Shown here piece after piece: positions 1 through 9,426 of a DNA stretch of 64,000 bases. The DNA lies in the NCBI RefSeq assembly GCF_003946115.1, contig NZ_RHOH01000001.1, positions 468,200-532,199 of the forward strand, in the 5' to 3' direction. The stretch is from Lacticaseibacillus daqingensis (GTDB taxonomy: Bacteria; Bacillota; Bacilli; Lactobacillales; Lactobacillaceae). The notes beneath the pieces were generated by a model. The model saw only the letters and a list, made by a program, of their open reading frames with translations, did not search any database and had not been told where the DNA came from. The translations under genes and the position numbers were made by a program. How positions within the stretch are numbered: position 1 is the stretch's first letter; the number at the start of each line of letters is the position of its first letter.

Positions 1-774
1 CTGTACGACCTGCTGGGCAAGCACACTGGGCTGCCGCTGTACCAGCTGCTCGGCGGTAACGCCAACGCGGTCACGACCGACATCACCGTAATGCTCAACT
101 CGGCTTCGGTGATGATCGCTGAGGCCAAGGCCCGCGTGGCAGAAGGCTTCACGGCGCTCAAAATCAAAACGGGTCTGGATGAGGCGCACGACCGCACCGT
201 CATCGCCGGTATTCTGGCCGCGGTGCCGCCAACCGTCAGCCTGAAGCTCGATGCCAACCAAGGCTGGACGCCCAAGCAGACGATCCGCATGATGCGCCAG
301 TTCGACGTGCCCAACCTGACCATTGTGGAGCAGCCGCTCCCGGCGTGGCAAACCGCCGGCAATCCGCTGGTGCGCGCCGGCATCACGCAGGATCTGATGC
401 TGGACGAAACCGTGCACGATGCCCACGATGCGGCCGCCGCGGTGGCTGCCGGGGCGTGTGACGCGATCAACATCAAGCTGATGAAGGCCAGCGGGCTGTG
501 GGGCGCGGAAGCCATCAACCGCGTGGCCGAGGCTGCCGGCGTCTACTGCATGATCGGCTGCATGGCGGAAAGCCGGCTGGGGATTGCGGCCGCCGCGCAT
601 TTTGCCGCTGCGCACGCCAACGTGCGGGATTGTGACCTGGACTCGGTGCTGTTACTGGAAGAGACCCCGTGGCTGCAGGGCGGCTTCACCCAAACCGGTG
701 AGCAGCTCGTGCTCAGCGATGCCCCGGGGCTGGGCGTGACCGTGGATGAGGAGGCGCTGAATGACCGTTTATGA
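1..774 (+). CDS. Dipeptide epimerase (enolase superfamily), 5' truncated
   Basis: The reading frame is open from base 1, so the N-terminus lies outside the window. The fragment carries the muconate-lactonizing/L-Ala-D/L-Glu epimerase barrel signature: a KIK motif at fragment residues 54-56, metal ligands Asp84 (LDAN), Glu110 (VEQP) and Asp135 (MLDE), and the opposite-face Lys159 (NIKLMK). Known enzymes of this family racemize the alpha carbon of L-Ala-D-Glu and similar dipeptides, often in peptidoglycan peptide recycling. The stop codon overlaps the next gene by 14 nt, so the two are probably translationally coupled; pairing with an S15-type peptidase fits dipeptide salvage. The family is clear, the exact dipeptide is not. 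Confidence 0.85.
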   Translation: MYDLLGKHTGLPLYQLLGGNANAVTTDITVMLNSASVMIAEAKARVAEGFTALKIKTGLDEAHDRTVIAGILAAVPPTVSLKLDANQGWTPKQTIRMMRQFDVPNLTIVEQPLPAWQTAGNPLVRAGITQDLMLDETVHDAHDAAAAVAAGACDAINIKLMKASGLWGAEAINRVAEAAGVYCMIGCMAESRLGIAAAAHFAAAHANVRDCDLDSVLLLEETPWLQGGFTQTGEQLVLSDAPGLGVTVDEEALNDRL

Positions 775-2752
775 TGTCTACCAATGCGGGGTGCGGCGGG
801 CCAGTTTCACCGTCACCCCAGGAACGCCGGTCGCGGTCACGGTGGCGAGCCGCTTGGACCTTCCCCAGTGGGCGCAAAACTGGGCGGGTCAGCCGCTACC
901 ACCCCTGGTCGAAGGGGAGTTGCGCGCACATGGCGCACGCTACACCGAAGCGGCTGGGGGCCGTGTCTGGCAACAACGCGATGCGCGCCCGGCCGTGAAT
1001 TTGTTGGTGCATGATGGGCGCGTAGTGGGGGCGGAAACCACCAATAATAGCGCGACCGAGGTGGTGATCGCGCGCGGGCTTGAGGCGCAGTCCAGCCTGG
1101 CCGCTTGGCAGGCCGCGGGGTTGCTGCTTGAGGCACCGGCGCCGCTGCCGGCGGCCTTCACCGCGCAGGTGCCGATGCGCGACGGGGTGCAGTTGGCCAC
1201 CACCGTGCAGCTGCCGACCACGCCGGGCCCGGCGGCAGTGGTGTTCATGCGCACCCCGTACGGCCGCCAGCTGTACGAAGCGGGGCTGGCGCATTTTGCC
1301 CAGCGCGGGTTCGTCGTGGTAATTCAGGACGTGCGTGGGCGCAACGACTCGCAGGGCGAGTGGGTGCCGATGGTGCACGAGGAGGCGGATGGCGAAGACG
1401 CCTTGGATTGGCTGGCGGCGCAGTCCTGGTCCACCGGCAAAATCGGCATGTTTGGCGGTTCATACAGCGGCGGTGTGCAGTGGGCCGCGGCCGCCAGCCG
1501 CAGCCCGCACCTGACCACGATGATCAGCCAGGTCACCTCCGGCGGGCCGTTCGATGACATGTTCTACCGCAACGGCGCACCGCTGTCGGCCGTGGCCTCC
1601 TGGCTCTTTGCGACCGGTGAACGGTATTTTGATCCAACCAAAATGCAGCGCACCGACTGGGCGGACCTGCTGAAGGTGCGGCCGTTCCAAAACATTCCGG
1701 TGGTCGGCCTTGGCCATGAGATCTCGGGCTTCTCGACCATCATGGCCCACCCGGACTATGATGCCTGGCATCAGGCGATGGACTGGCCAACGCGCGTGGC
1801 CGGCATGCAGGTACCGGTGCTGATCCAAAGCGGCTGGTACGACGATGACGGCGTGGGCACCACCGATGCCCTGCTGGCCACCGCGCACTACCCGGCGACC
1901 CAGCGCCGCGTGATCCTCGGCCCATGGCTGCATGGCGGCAACAGTCAATACGACCTCGGCCCTGTCCATCTGGGCGAACAAGCGCTGCGGTTTGATATTG
2001 ATCTGATTCACCAGCAGTGGTTCGACCACTTCCTAAACGGCGTTGCCAATGGGGTCGAGCAGGGGCCCACCGTCGAATATTACGTGATCCATGAGGACCG
2101 CTGGCGCACCGCGACCACTTTTCCCCCGGAAGGGACCGAGACGACTTGGCACCTGGACGCGACCACCGGGACGCTGGCGCCGGATGCGCCAACGCAAGCG
2201 GGGACAGTCAGCTACGACTACGATCCAGCCGACCCGACCCCGCAGCTGCTCGATGTCAGCGCCAATGAGTTCCAGTACCCCAACGACTACCAACCGGTTG
2301 AGGCGCGGTCTGATGTGGTCAGCTTCACCAGCGCGCCATTGGCCCAGCCGATGACCGTCGCAGGCTGGTTTGACGTCGCCTTTGACGCCCAGTCCAGTGC
2401 GGTCAACACCGACTGGGTGGTCAGATTGACCGATGTCACCCCTGATGGGCAAAGCATCAACCTAGCCGACCAGGTGCTGAACGCGCGCTACCGCAACGGC
2501 CTAGCCGACCCGACACTGCTGACGCCGGGGGCCACCGCGCATTATCGTATTCGCACGCAAAAAACGGCGTACCGTCTGGCCGCCGGGCACCGCCTGCGGC
2601 TGGACATTGCCAGTGCGGCGGACAATCTGATTTTCCCCAACACCAACACGGCCGCCGGCGCCGCAGGGACGACCGCAGTGGTCGCGCACCAGACGATCGT
2701 GACCGGGCCCGGGCAGGGCGGCACGGTGACGTTCACCGTGGTGGCAGATTAA
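761..2752 (+). CDS. CocE/NonD family hydrolase (X-Pro dipeptidyl-peptidase S15 type)
   Basis: A 663-residue alpha/beta hydrolase. The nucleophile elbow GGSYSGG places the catalytic Ser at 236, acidic residues lie in YDDD at 361-363, and the likely catalytic His is 391 in WLHGGN. The C-terminal third looks like the jelly-roll lid of the S15/cocaine-esterase family. An unusual N-terminal region of about 120 residues precedes the hydrolase core. Members cleave X-Pro dipeptides or acyl and ester bonds; without the classical PepX architecture I cannot assign the substrate. It starts with ATG inside the preceding epimerase gene and ends at a strong bidirectional terminator, so the pair forms the end of an operon. 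Confidence 0.85.
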   Translation: MTVYDVYQCGVRRASFTVTPGTPVAVTVASRLDLPQWAQNWAGQPLPPLVEGELRAHGARYTEAAGGRVWQQRDARPAVNLLVHDGRVVGAETTNNSATEVVIARGLEAQSSLAAWQAAGLLLEAPAPLPAAFTAQVPMRDGVQLATTVQLPTTPGPAAVVFMRTPYGRQLYEAGLAHFAQRGFVVVIQDVRGRNDSQGEWVPMVHEEADGEDALDWLAAQSWSTGKIGMFGGSYSGGVQWAAAASRSPHLTTMISQVTSGGPFDDMFYRNGAPLSAVASWLFATGERYFDPTKMQRTDWADLLKVRPFQNIPVVGLGHEISGFSTIMAHPDYDAWHQAMDWPTRVAGMQVPVLIQSGWYDDDGVGTTDALLATAHYPATQRRVILGPWLHGGNSQYDLGPVHLGEQALRFDIDLIHQQWFDHFLNGVANGVEQGPTVEYYVIHEDRWRTATTFPPEGTETTWHLDATTGTLAPDAPTQAGTVSYDYDPADPTPQLLDVSANEFQYPNDYQPVEARSDVVSFTSAPLAQPMTVAGWFDVAFDAQSSAVNTDWVVRLTDVTPDGQSINLADQVLNARYRNGLADPTLLTPGATAHYRIRTQKTAYRLAAGHRLRLDIASAADNLIFPNTNTAAGAAGTTAVVAHQTIVTGPGQGGTVTFTVVAD

Positions 2753-2759
2753 AGCAAAT

Positions 2760-2790
2760 AAAAAGGACGCATGATGCGTCCTTTTTACTT
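2760..2790. terminator. Bidirectional rho-independent terminator
   Basis: A perfect 12-bp stem (AAAAAGGACGCA and its complement) with a three-base loop lies between two convergent genes. Its A-run on one side and T-run on the other let it work in both directions. Confidence 0.9.
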
Positions 2791-2792
2791 GG

Positions 2793-3605
2793 TTAGGATT
2801 TCTTCAGCTTGTTCACCAGCTCCGCCAGCGCCGAAATATCGGTGGCGCTGGTGTGGGTGTCATGCAGCTTCAGGTGGGGAAAACTCTTGAGCAGGCGGCG
2901 CTGAACGTGGCTGAGGCGCGGCAGCTTGGCGCGCGACTCGGCGTCTTGGCGGTACTGTTCCAGCCACGGGTATTCGGCCTCCAGGCGTGCGCCGGTGGCT
3001 GCCGCCTTTTGCTGCAGCTCCTGCTTGGTCGCAGCGATCGTGTCGCCGATGCGCTTGGTGGCGGCACCAAAGGCCAGCAGGTTGGCCAGCGTGAAGCCGA
3101 AGTCAAAGGCGAACAGTGCGATCAGCGCGAACGCCGCAAAGACGCCGTAGCGCGCGTCGATGTGGGTGACCACCTGCGCGACCAGCGGGTGGATGACTTT
3201 GATGATCACGAGCATGCCGACGCCCCAAAAGGCAGAGATGGGTAGCGCCACGCGGCCGTTCAGGTTCAGCGGGATGTTGCTGTAATCCCACCAGCGCGCG
3301 TGGAACAGCGCCTCCATCAGCCAGGAGGTGACGTACTCGATCACCGTGATGATGAGCACCGACAGCAGGTAGAGCATCAGCAGGTTGTGCTGGAACGGGT
3401 GGATCACCGCGAGCACCGCCGTCATCGAGAACCCGTAGACGGGAATGACCGGACCGGTCAAAAAGCCCGAGTTGACCCAGCGATGTTTGCGGACACTGAC
3501 GTAGCCGCTTTCCCACAGCCAGCCAACGAAGCCGTACGCGAAGAAGTAAAGCACCCAAGTGGTGAAGCCCTGTGCAAGCGCCATGAGTTGTGCGGAATGT
3601 GTCAT
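2793..3605 (-). CDS. Putative ABC-transporter-type membrane protein (CmpB-like, PF06541)
   Basis: A 270-residue membrane protein with about five hydrophobic segments between residues 15 and 175 and a basic, coiled C-terminal tail. The YGFVGWLWE and VNSGFLTGPVIPVYG stretches are typical of the 'putative ABC transporter type IV' family found in Firmicutes. No ATPase is adjacent, so a real transport role is unproven. The ATG has GGAGGG upstream. The gene is convergent with the hydrolase and divergent from the alkD-like gene. Confidence 0.7.
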   Translation of the reverse strand: MTHSAQLMALAQGFTTWVLYFFAYGFVGWLWESGYVSVRKHRWVNSGFLTGPVIPVYGFSMTAVLAVIHPFQHNLLMLYLLSVLIITVIEYVTSWLMEALFHARWWDYSNIPLNLNGRVALPISAFWGVGMLVIIKVIHPLVAQVVTHIDARYGVFAAFALIALFAFDFGFTLANLLAFGAATKRIGDTIAATKQELQQKAAATGARLEAEYPWLEQYRQDAESRAKLPRLSHVQRRLLKSFPHLKLHDTHTSATDISALAELVNKLKKS

Positions 3606-3681
3606 GAGCAGCCCTCCATTCGCTTCGACTGTAACACACTGGCAAAAGCCGGTACAATAGAAGAAAACTGGAGGTCACCTT

Positions 3682-4317
3682 ATGGACTTCAATCTGATCG
3701 GCGACCCGGCCAAGGCGCGCCCGATGGCCCGTTATATGAAAGACCAGTTTCCGTTTGTCGGGGTGCAAACGGTGGCGCGCCGCGCGCAGACCCGCCCGCT
3801 ACTTCAGGCCGCGAAGTACGAGTCCCTGTCCACGGTGCACGCGTGGCTGCAGGCGCTGTACGCGCGGCCGGAACGCGAGTACCAGTACGTGGCTTACGAT
3901 CTGGCCGCCAGCGCGGTGCGCCGGTTCACCCTGGCGGACTTAGTGGCGCTTGAGCCGCTGGTGCTTGCAAAGCCGTGGTGGGATACGGTGGATGGCTGGC
4001 GCGCCGTATACGGCCGCTACCTGCAGCTGCACCCCGAAGACAAGGACGCGGTGTTCGCGCGCTTCGACCGCCACCCGGACTTCTGGGCCCGGCGCGTGGC
4101 CATCACGCTACAGTTACAGGAAAAAGGGGCCACCGACACGGCGATGCTGGCGCAAGCCATCGAATACGATCGCACCACCCCTGAATTTTTCATTCAAAAA
4201 GCGATCGGGTGGGCGCTGCGGGCGTACAGCAAAACGGACGCGGCGTGGGTACGAGACTTCATCGCCACGCACGAACTGAGCAAGCTGGCGGTGCGCGAGG
4301 GCAGTAAGTACCTGTGA
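3682..4317 (+). CDS. DNA alkylation repair protein, AlkD-like
   Basis: A 211-residue, probably all-helical protein of normal length for the AlkC/AlkD family, whose HEAT-like repeats recognise alkylated bases. The N-terminal YMKDQFPFVGVQT and the WWDTVDGW motif are typical of Firmicute members. GGAGGT lies 7 nt upstream of the ATG and a TACAAT -10 box at 3653-3658 suggests its own promoter. It stands alone and ends in a hairpin shared with the convergent MFS gene. Confidence 0.8.
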   Translation: MDFNLIGDPAKARPMARYMKDQFPFVGVQTVARRAQTRPLLQAAKYESLSTVHAWLQALYARPEREYQYVAYDLAASAVRRFTLADLVALEPLVLAKPWWDTVDGWRAVYGRYLQLHPEDKDAVFARFDRHPDFWARRVAITLQLQEKGATDTAMLAQAIEYDRTTPEFFIQKAIGWALRAYSKTDAAWVRDFIATHELSKLAVREGSKYL

Positions 4318-4370
4318 CCACGCCAAAACGGCCACCCCAGTGAAGCGCGGGTGGCCGTTTTGACGTGGTC
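4316..4370. terminator. Long convergent terminator hairpin
   Basis: An inverted repeat of about 22 bp (GACCACGCCAAAACGGCCAC with a near-perfect complement) overlaps the alkD-like stop codon. Internal AAAA/TTTT tracts suit termination from both sides. Confidence 0.75.
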
Positions 4371-4377
4371 CAGACGA

Positions 4378-5844
4378 TCAGGCCGCGACCCGCTCCAAGT
4401 GCTGCGCCCAGCCATTGATGGCGGCGGCGATCAGCATCAGCACAAGTGCGAGCACCATCACATTGTGCAGGCCGCTGTGCAGGATCTGGCGCATCTGCGG
4501 CATGAGCGCCTGGGGTAGGCTACCGGCGCTGTGGCTGTCGGACAGCTTGTTCATCATCGCCAGCGTGACACGGCCGTGCGTGGCCGCGATGCCGCGCAGC
4601 AGCGCGCGGTTGACCAGCAGGCCGAAGATGGCGGTGGTGAAGGTCTGGCTGAGCATTCGCAGTAAAAACGAGAAGCTGGTCGCCACCGGCACGTCCTGCA
4701 AGGCGGCGTCTTGTTGCACCTTGACCTGCAGCTCGTTGAAACAGCCGCCGTTGCCGAATCCCTCAAACCCCGCGGCCACCAGCAGCAGCCAGTACGGCGC
4801 CTGCACACCGGCCCCGACCATCAGCACGAAGCTGATGATCAGCATGGCGATGCCGATCATCACCACCTGGTGCGGCGAGCAGAAGCGCCGCAGTCCCGGC
4901 ACCGCCTCCGAACCGATGAAGTCGGTGACTGAGCCCGGGATCTGCGTGGCGCCGCCAATCAGGGCGGTGGTGCCGATCAGCCCCTGCGCCCACATCGGCG
5001 AGTAGGTCAAAAAGCCGATGAACGCGCCCCAGATCAGCGTGAACAGCGCAAAGTCGATCACCAGCGCCCGATTTTGGAACAGCCGGCCGGGGATGATCGG
5101 ATCGGCGGCTGTGCGCTCCACCCGCACCAGCCCGGCAAAGGCCAGCACCGCGATGACGGCGGCGACGGCAACCACCCAGCTGGCGGCCAAGCCGACGAAC
5201 TCGATGGCGCACAGCAGGGCGATCAGGCCGACTGCCATCAGTCCGGCGCCCAGCGCATCGGTTTTGCCTACCGCGCGGGGGCGGGCCTGGGTCTGGTAGA
5301 ACACCTGGATCAGCACCGCCGACAGCAGGCCGATCGGTACGTTCAGGTAAAAGACCCAGTGCCACGACAGCGTGTCGACGATGGCGCCGCCGACCAGCGG
5401 ACCGATGATGGTCGCGGTGCTGTAGCTGGCCGAGACGAACCCGAGCACCTGCATGCGCCGGCGCGGTTGCGGGTAGAGCTCCGCGTAGATGATATAGGGC
5501 AACGAGATCATCCCGCCGTTGCCGATGCCGGCCAGCCCGCGCGCGAGGATCAAAAAGCCCATGTTCGGCGCGATCCCCTGCAACAGCGACCCGACGACGA
5601 AGAACACCGCGGCGAGCTGGTAGGCGGTCTTGTTGCCGACGCGCTCGCCGAGTTTGCTCCAGATGAGCGTGGACACGGCGGTGCCGAGCAGGAACACGGC
5701 GACCAGCCACGCCATCCACCGCAGGCCGTGCAGGTCGGCGATGATGGCGGGCAGGGCGGTGTTGACGATGGTGCCGTCCAGGCCACTCATGGCGTTGGAT
5801 AAGAGGAGCGCGAGCGTGACGATGGTGATGTTGCGTTTAGTCAA
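4378..5844 (-). CDS. MFS drug exporter, DHA2 (EmrB/QacA) family
   Basis: A 488-residue transporter with about 14 hydrophobic segments. The N-terminus (SNAMSGLDGTIVNTALPAI) carries the motif D1-type signature LDxTIVNxALP of DHA2 multidrug exporters, driven by proton antiport. I chose the TTG at 5844 because AAAGGAAG lies 7 nt upstream; an in-frame GTG at 5874 would add ten residues but has no ribosome binding site. Single gene, convergent with the alkD-like gene. No adjacent regulator is visible, so the substrate is unknown. Confidence 0.85.
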   Translation of the reverse strand: MTKRNITIVTLALLLSNAMSGLDGTIVNTALPAIIADLHGLRWMAWLVAVFLLGTAVSTLIWSKLGERVGNKTAYQLAAVFFVVGSLLQGIAPNMGFLILARGLAGIGNGGMISLPYIIYAELYPQPRRRMQVLGFVSASYSTATIIGPLVGGAIVDTLSWHWVFYLNVPIGLLSAVLIQVFYQTQARPRAVGKTDALGAGLMAVGLIALLCAIEFVGLAASWVVAVAAVIAVLAFAGLVRVERTAADPIIPGRLFQNRALVIDFALFTLIWGAFIGFLTYSPMWAQGLIGTTALIGGATQIPGSVTDFIGSEAVPGLRRFCSPHQVVMIGIAMLIISFVLMVGAGVQAPYWLLLVAAGFEGFGNGGCFNELQVKVQQDAALQDVPVATSFSFLLRMLSQTFTTAIFGLLVNRALLRGIAATHGRVTLAMMNKLSDSHSAGSLPQALMPQMRQILHSGLHNVMVLALVLMLIAAAINGWAQHLERVAA

Positions 5845-5923
5845 GGCGAGACTTCCTTTTCTGAAAATAATCACGCCTTTTATTCAACACCTTTGGCGGT
5901 GCGACTGCAAATGGTGGCGGTAT

Positions 5924-5955
5924 GAAAAAAGCGCCACCGTCGCAAGCGGTGACGC
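5924..5955 (-). terminator. Terminator after pepT
   Basis: Read on the minus strand, GCGTCACC pairs with GGTGGCGC and is followed by six T residues. It lies just past the pepT stop. Confidence 0.8.
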
Positions 5956-5960
5956 CAAGT

Positions 5961-7196
5961 CTAGTCCACAACTGCCAGCCGCGCCACCTGTACCAGCGTC
6001 TCGGCCAGCGTGGCCATCGCCTCGGTGGACACGCACTCGTACGGGCCGTGGAAGTTGATGCCGCCGTTGAACAGGTTCGGAGCGGGCAGGCCCATGTACG
6101 TCAGCTTGGAGCCGTCCGTGCCGCCGCGAAACGGCAGGTACTTGGGTGTGAGCCCCACGGCCTCGATGGCGCGCTCGGCCAAGTCGAGCGGCCGGCGGTC
6201 CTGGTCGATGATGGGGGCCATATTATAGTACTGATCGGTCATCGTGACCTGCAACCGCGGCCGGTCGAGCGTCTGGTTGAGCCCAGCGACTGCGGCGAGG
6301 AAGGCCGCCTTGCGCGCCGCGAACTGCGCCTGGTCGAAGTCGCGGATGATGTAGGTCAAAGTGGCGGTTTGAATGCTGCCGGTGACATCGTGCAGTAGGT
6401 AAAACCCGGCGCGATTGCGGGTGAATTCGGGGCGCTCAAAGCGCGGCAGCGCCGCATCCAGCTGTTCCCCCAAGCTGATGGCGTTGACCATCAGCCCGTA
6501 CGCCTCGCCTGGGTGGACGCTAGTGCCAGTGATGGTGACGACGGCCTGCGCGGCATTGAAGGTCTCGTACTCGATCTGGCCGAGGTCGCCGTTGTCCAAT
6601 GTGTAGGCCCAGTCAGCGCCAAAGTCGGCTACCTCGAAGCGGTCCGCCCCGGCGCCGATTTCCTCATCGGGCCCAAAGGCGAGCTTGATGACGCCGTGCG
6701 GCCACTCGGGGTGCGCCATCAGGGTGCGCACGGCGGCGATCGCCGCGGCGATGCCCGCCTTATCGTCCACGCCCAAAAGCGTGGTGCCGTCACCGGTGAT
6801 CAGCGTCTGCCCTTGGTACTGGCGCAGTGCCGGGAAGTCGGCCGGGTCAAGCACCAGCCCGTTCTCAAACGGGATCGGCGTGCCGTCGTAGTGGGGGTGT
6901 AGCTGGGGGTGGACCGTTTCGGCTGCGTAGTCGGCCGTATCGAGGTGGGCGATCCAGCCGATGGTCGGCGCAGGCGTTGCGGTCGTGGCCGGCAGGGTCG
7001 CCGTCACAAAACCGCTGGCGGCACTGAGCGTCACCTCATCGAGCCCCATCTTGGTCAGCTGTGCGACCAGCTGGCGCGCGAGGACGGTTTGCCCCGGGGT
7101 GGACGGCACGCGGTCTGCGTGCGCCGGATCGGAACGGGTGTTGACTTGAACATAGGCGAGAAAATCGGCCTGGAGCTGGGCTTGGTCAATGACCAT
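5961..7196 (-). CDS. pepT: Tripeptide aminopeptidase (peptidase T)
   Basis: A 411-residue M20-family zinc metallopeptidase that releases the N-terminal residue of tripeptides in the cytoplasm. Diagnostic motifs are IAHLDTADY (first zinc ligand), LLGVDDKAGIA (bridging Asp) and GPDEEIGAGAD (catalytic Glu pair), with FRGGTDGSKLT near the C-terminus. I prefer the ATG at 7196; an in-frame TTG two codons upstream is possible. It follows the aminotransferase by only 23 nt and is probably cotranscribed, linking peptide hydrolysis to amino-acid use. Confidence 0.93.
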   Translation of the reverse strand: MVIDQAQLQADFLAYVQVNTRSDPAHADRVPSTPGQTVLARQLVAQLTKMGLDEVTLSAASGFVTATLPATTATPAPTIGWIAHLDTADYAAETVHPQLHPHYDGTPIPFENGLVLDPADFPALRQYQGQTLITGDGTTLLGVDDKAGIAAAIAAVRTLMAHPEWPHGVIKLAFGPDEEIGAGADRFEVADFGADWAYTLDNGDLGQIEYETFNAAQAVVTITGTSVHPGEAYGLMVNAISLGEQLDAALPRFERPEFTRNRAGFYLLHDVTGSIQTATLTYIIRDFDQAQFAARKAAFLAAVAGLNQTLDRPRLQVTMTDQYYNMAPIIDQDRRPLDLAERAIEAVGLTPKYLPFRGGTDGSKLTYMGLPAPNLFNGGINFHGPYECVSTEAMATLAETLVQVARLAVVD

Positions 7197-7219
7197 GAGC
7201 AATCACTTCTTTACAGGGT

Positions 7220-8416
7220 TTACCCGTGATTATAGGCGTTGTGGGCCGCGGTTGCCACCTGTTGTTGCAGCGCCTGGCCGAGCCGTCGCGCGCCTTCGTC
7301 GATCTGGGCCAGCGTGTTGCCGGTGAAGCTCAAGCGTGCGGCGTCTTGGAAGTGACCATGCGGCGACAGCGTGTTGCCGGGCACGATGGCGACGTGGTAC
7401 TGCGGCCCCAGCACTTCCTTGACGAAGCGCGCCATGTCCAGCCCAGGGCAGGTGAGCCAGAGGAAAAAGCCGCCATCCGGCGCGCTCAGCGTGGCGCCAG
7501 CCGGCAACCGCGGCGTCAGCCCGGACTGCAGCCGCGCCATTTTCGCGGCGTACACCTGGCGCAGGGTGGCGATGTGAGCGTCCAAGTCGTGATGTGCTAG
7601 GTATGCGGCCACCGCATCGGTGACCACGCGGCTGGATTCGAGGTCCGCCCCACCCTTGAGTGCGATCAGTGGCGTCAGCAGCGCCGGTGCTGCAGTCAGC
7701 CAGCCGAGGCGCAGGTTCGGTGCGAGAATTTTGCTGAAACTTGATACGTGAATCACATGGCCTGTCGTGTCGAGGCTCGCCAGGGTCGGGAGTTGCACGC
7801 CGCGGTAGCGCAGCGCGCGGTACGGGGCGTCCTCCAGGATCACGCAGTCGTACTGCGTGGCCAGGGCCACCAGAGCGCGGCGCTTGGCCAGCGACATCAC
7901 CGTACCGGTCGGGTTTTGGAAGTCCGGCACCGTGTAGATCAGCTTGACCGGGTGCTGGCGCAACACCTGGCGCAGCGCCGTCAGGTCCATGCCGTCGTGC
8001 GCCACCGGGACCTCGTAGTAGGTCGGCTGGTAGGTGTCAAAGGCCGACAGCGCGCCGATGTAGGTCGGCCCCTCGACCACGAGGCCATCGCCGGGGTCGA
8101 TCAAAAGCCGCGCCACCAGGTCCAGCGCCTGCTGGGCCCCTTGGGTCAACAGCACCTGGTCCGCGGTGGTGGGGAGGCCATCTTGGGTCAGCCGGTGCGC
8201 CAGTTGCGTGCGCAACGCGGGACTGCCTTGGGGCGTGCTGTACTGTAGCGCCGCCGGGGTGGTGCTGGCGGTGAGCGCCTGACCCAAAAGCGCCGCCGGA
8301 AACAGCGTCGCATCAGGGTAACCGCCGGCAAAGGCGATCAGTTCGGGATCATTGGCGGCAAACAGGGCATCCATACCGTTGTCGGCGTAAGCAGTCATCC
8401 GTTGGGCAAATTTCAT
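7220..8416 (-). CDS. PLP-dependent aminotransferase class I/II (2-aminoadipate/LysN-like)
   Basis: A 398-residue fold-type I aminotransferase. The N-terminus (MKFAQRMTAYADNGMDALF, then ISFAGGYP-like FAGGYPD) is typical of the aromatic/2-aminoadipate group, and SSFSKILAPNLRLGW contains the PLP-binding Lys. Start chosen at ATG 8416 with GAGGTG upstream, rather than the in-frame GTG at 8425. It is first in a two-gene operon with pepT and divergent from a LysR gene, which is the likely regulator. The substrate is not determined by sequence. Confidence 0.85.
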   Translation of the reverse strand: MKFAQRMTAYADNGMDALFAANDPELIAFAGGYPDATLFPAALLGQALTASTTPAALQYSTPQGSPALRTQLAHRLTQDGLPTTADQVLLTQGAQQALDLVARLLIDPGDGLVVEGPTYIGALSAFDTYQPTYYEVPVAHDGMDLTALRQVLRQHPVKLIYTVPDFQNPTGTVMSLAKRRALVALATQYDCVILEDAPYRALRYRGVQLPTLASLDTTGHVIHVSSFSKILAPNLRLGWLTAAPALLTPLIALKGGADLESSRVVTDAVAAYLAHHDLDAHIATLRQVYAAKMARLQSGLTPRLPAGATLSAPDGGFFLWLTCPGLDMARFVKEVLGPQYHVAIVPGNTLSPHGHFQDAARLSFTGNTLAQIDEGARRLGQALQQQVATAAHNAYNHG

Positions 8417-8485
8417 TGGGCTCACCTCAGCTTGAGAATTGACTTTAGCTTACCCGGCCGGTAGGATGAAGTAAAATTCAACTTA

Positions 8486-8501
8486 TTCAAATTAGATTGA
8501 A
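8486..8501. promoter_or_regulatory. Interrupted palindrome between aminotransferase and LysR gene
   Basis: TTCAA-N6-TTGAA lies in the 110-bp divergent spacer, with another ATTCAA copy about 10 bp to its left. It is a reasonable LysR operator candidate by position and symmetry, but the T-N11-A spacing is not exact. Confidence 0.4.
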
Positions 8502-8526
8502 ATTTCGTCACCTTAAGGAGAAACGC

Positions 8527-9426
8527 ATGAGTAATTTTAGTTATGAGGTGTTCCGCGCCGTGGTCGAGCAGGGCACCTTCATCCAGGCGGCCAACCGGCT
8601 GAACGTGACGCCCAGCGCCATCAGCCACAGTGTCGCGCAACTGGAGTCGGACCTCGGCTTTCCGCTGTTCATTCGCAACCGTACCGGGGTGGAACTGACC
8701 CCTGATGGCGCGCAGATCCTGCCGACCGTGCAGGCGATTTTGAACCTGGAGGAGCAGTTGACCCAGATCGCGGACAACATCAACGGCATGAACACCGGGC
8801 GCGTGCGCATCGGGGCGTTCTCTTCCGTATCGACCAACTGGCTGCCACCGATCATCCTGAATTTCAAGCGCCTGTACCCGGAGATCGACGTCAGCGTCAT
8901 GCAGGGCAGCTTCAACGACATCGTGGCCCAGGTGCGCACCGGCGCCATCGACATCGGCTTTTCGCTTTTGCCGGCGGACCGCACGTTGGTGGTCAAGCCG
9001 CTGATCGAGGACCCGATCTACTGCCTAACCGCGACCACCGATCACCCGCAAAACGGCACCGCGATCACCGATGCGGACATGACCGACCGCACCTTCATCT
9101 TGCAGCGCGGCGACTACGACCGCGACACCAAGGCGGCCCTGGACCGCTACAACGTGTCGACGAATTCGCTGGCTTACTCCATCGATGACCAGTCGATCCT
9201 GTCGATGGTGGAGGCGGGGCTGGGATGGGGCGTGTTGCCCAAGCTCGCGCTGACGAAGCTGACCGGCGCCGTCAACGTGTTCCCGTTCTCCGAACCCTTT
9301 GCGCGGACGCTGTGTCTGGTGATGAACCCGACCACGCAAAAATCACCGTCAGTGACGCACATGCTGACGGTGATCGAGACGTTTTTGAAAGCCGAGTACG
9401 GCGACTTGTGCCTGTTCGACCGCTAA
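8527..9426 (+). CDS. LysR family transcriptional regulator
   Basis: A 299-residue regulator with an N-terminal winged helix-turn-helix (FIQAANRLNVTPSAISHSVAQLE, about residues 18-40) and a periplasmic-binding-like effector domain from about residue 90. The ATG at 8527 has AAGGAG six nt upstream. Divergent orientation from the aminotransferase-pepT operon makes that operon the likely target. Its stop codon overlaps the convergent rnhA stop by a few bases. The effector is unknown. Confidence 0.88.
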   Translation: MSNFSYEVFRAVVEQGTFIQAANRLNVTPSAISHSVAQLESDLGFPLFIRNRTGVELTPDGAQILPTVQAILNLEEQLTQIADNINGMNTGRVRIGAFSSVSTNWLPPIILNFKRLYPEIDVSVMQGSFNDIVAQVRTGAIDIGFSLLPADRTLVVKPLIEDPIYCLTATTDHPQNGTAITDADMTDRTFILQRGDYDRDTKAALDRYNVSTNSLAYSIDDQSILSMVEAGLGWGVLPKLALTKLTGAVNVFPFSEPFARTLCLVMNPTTQKSPSVTHMLTVIETFLKAEYGDLCLFDR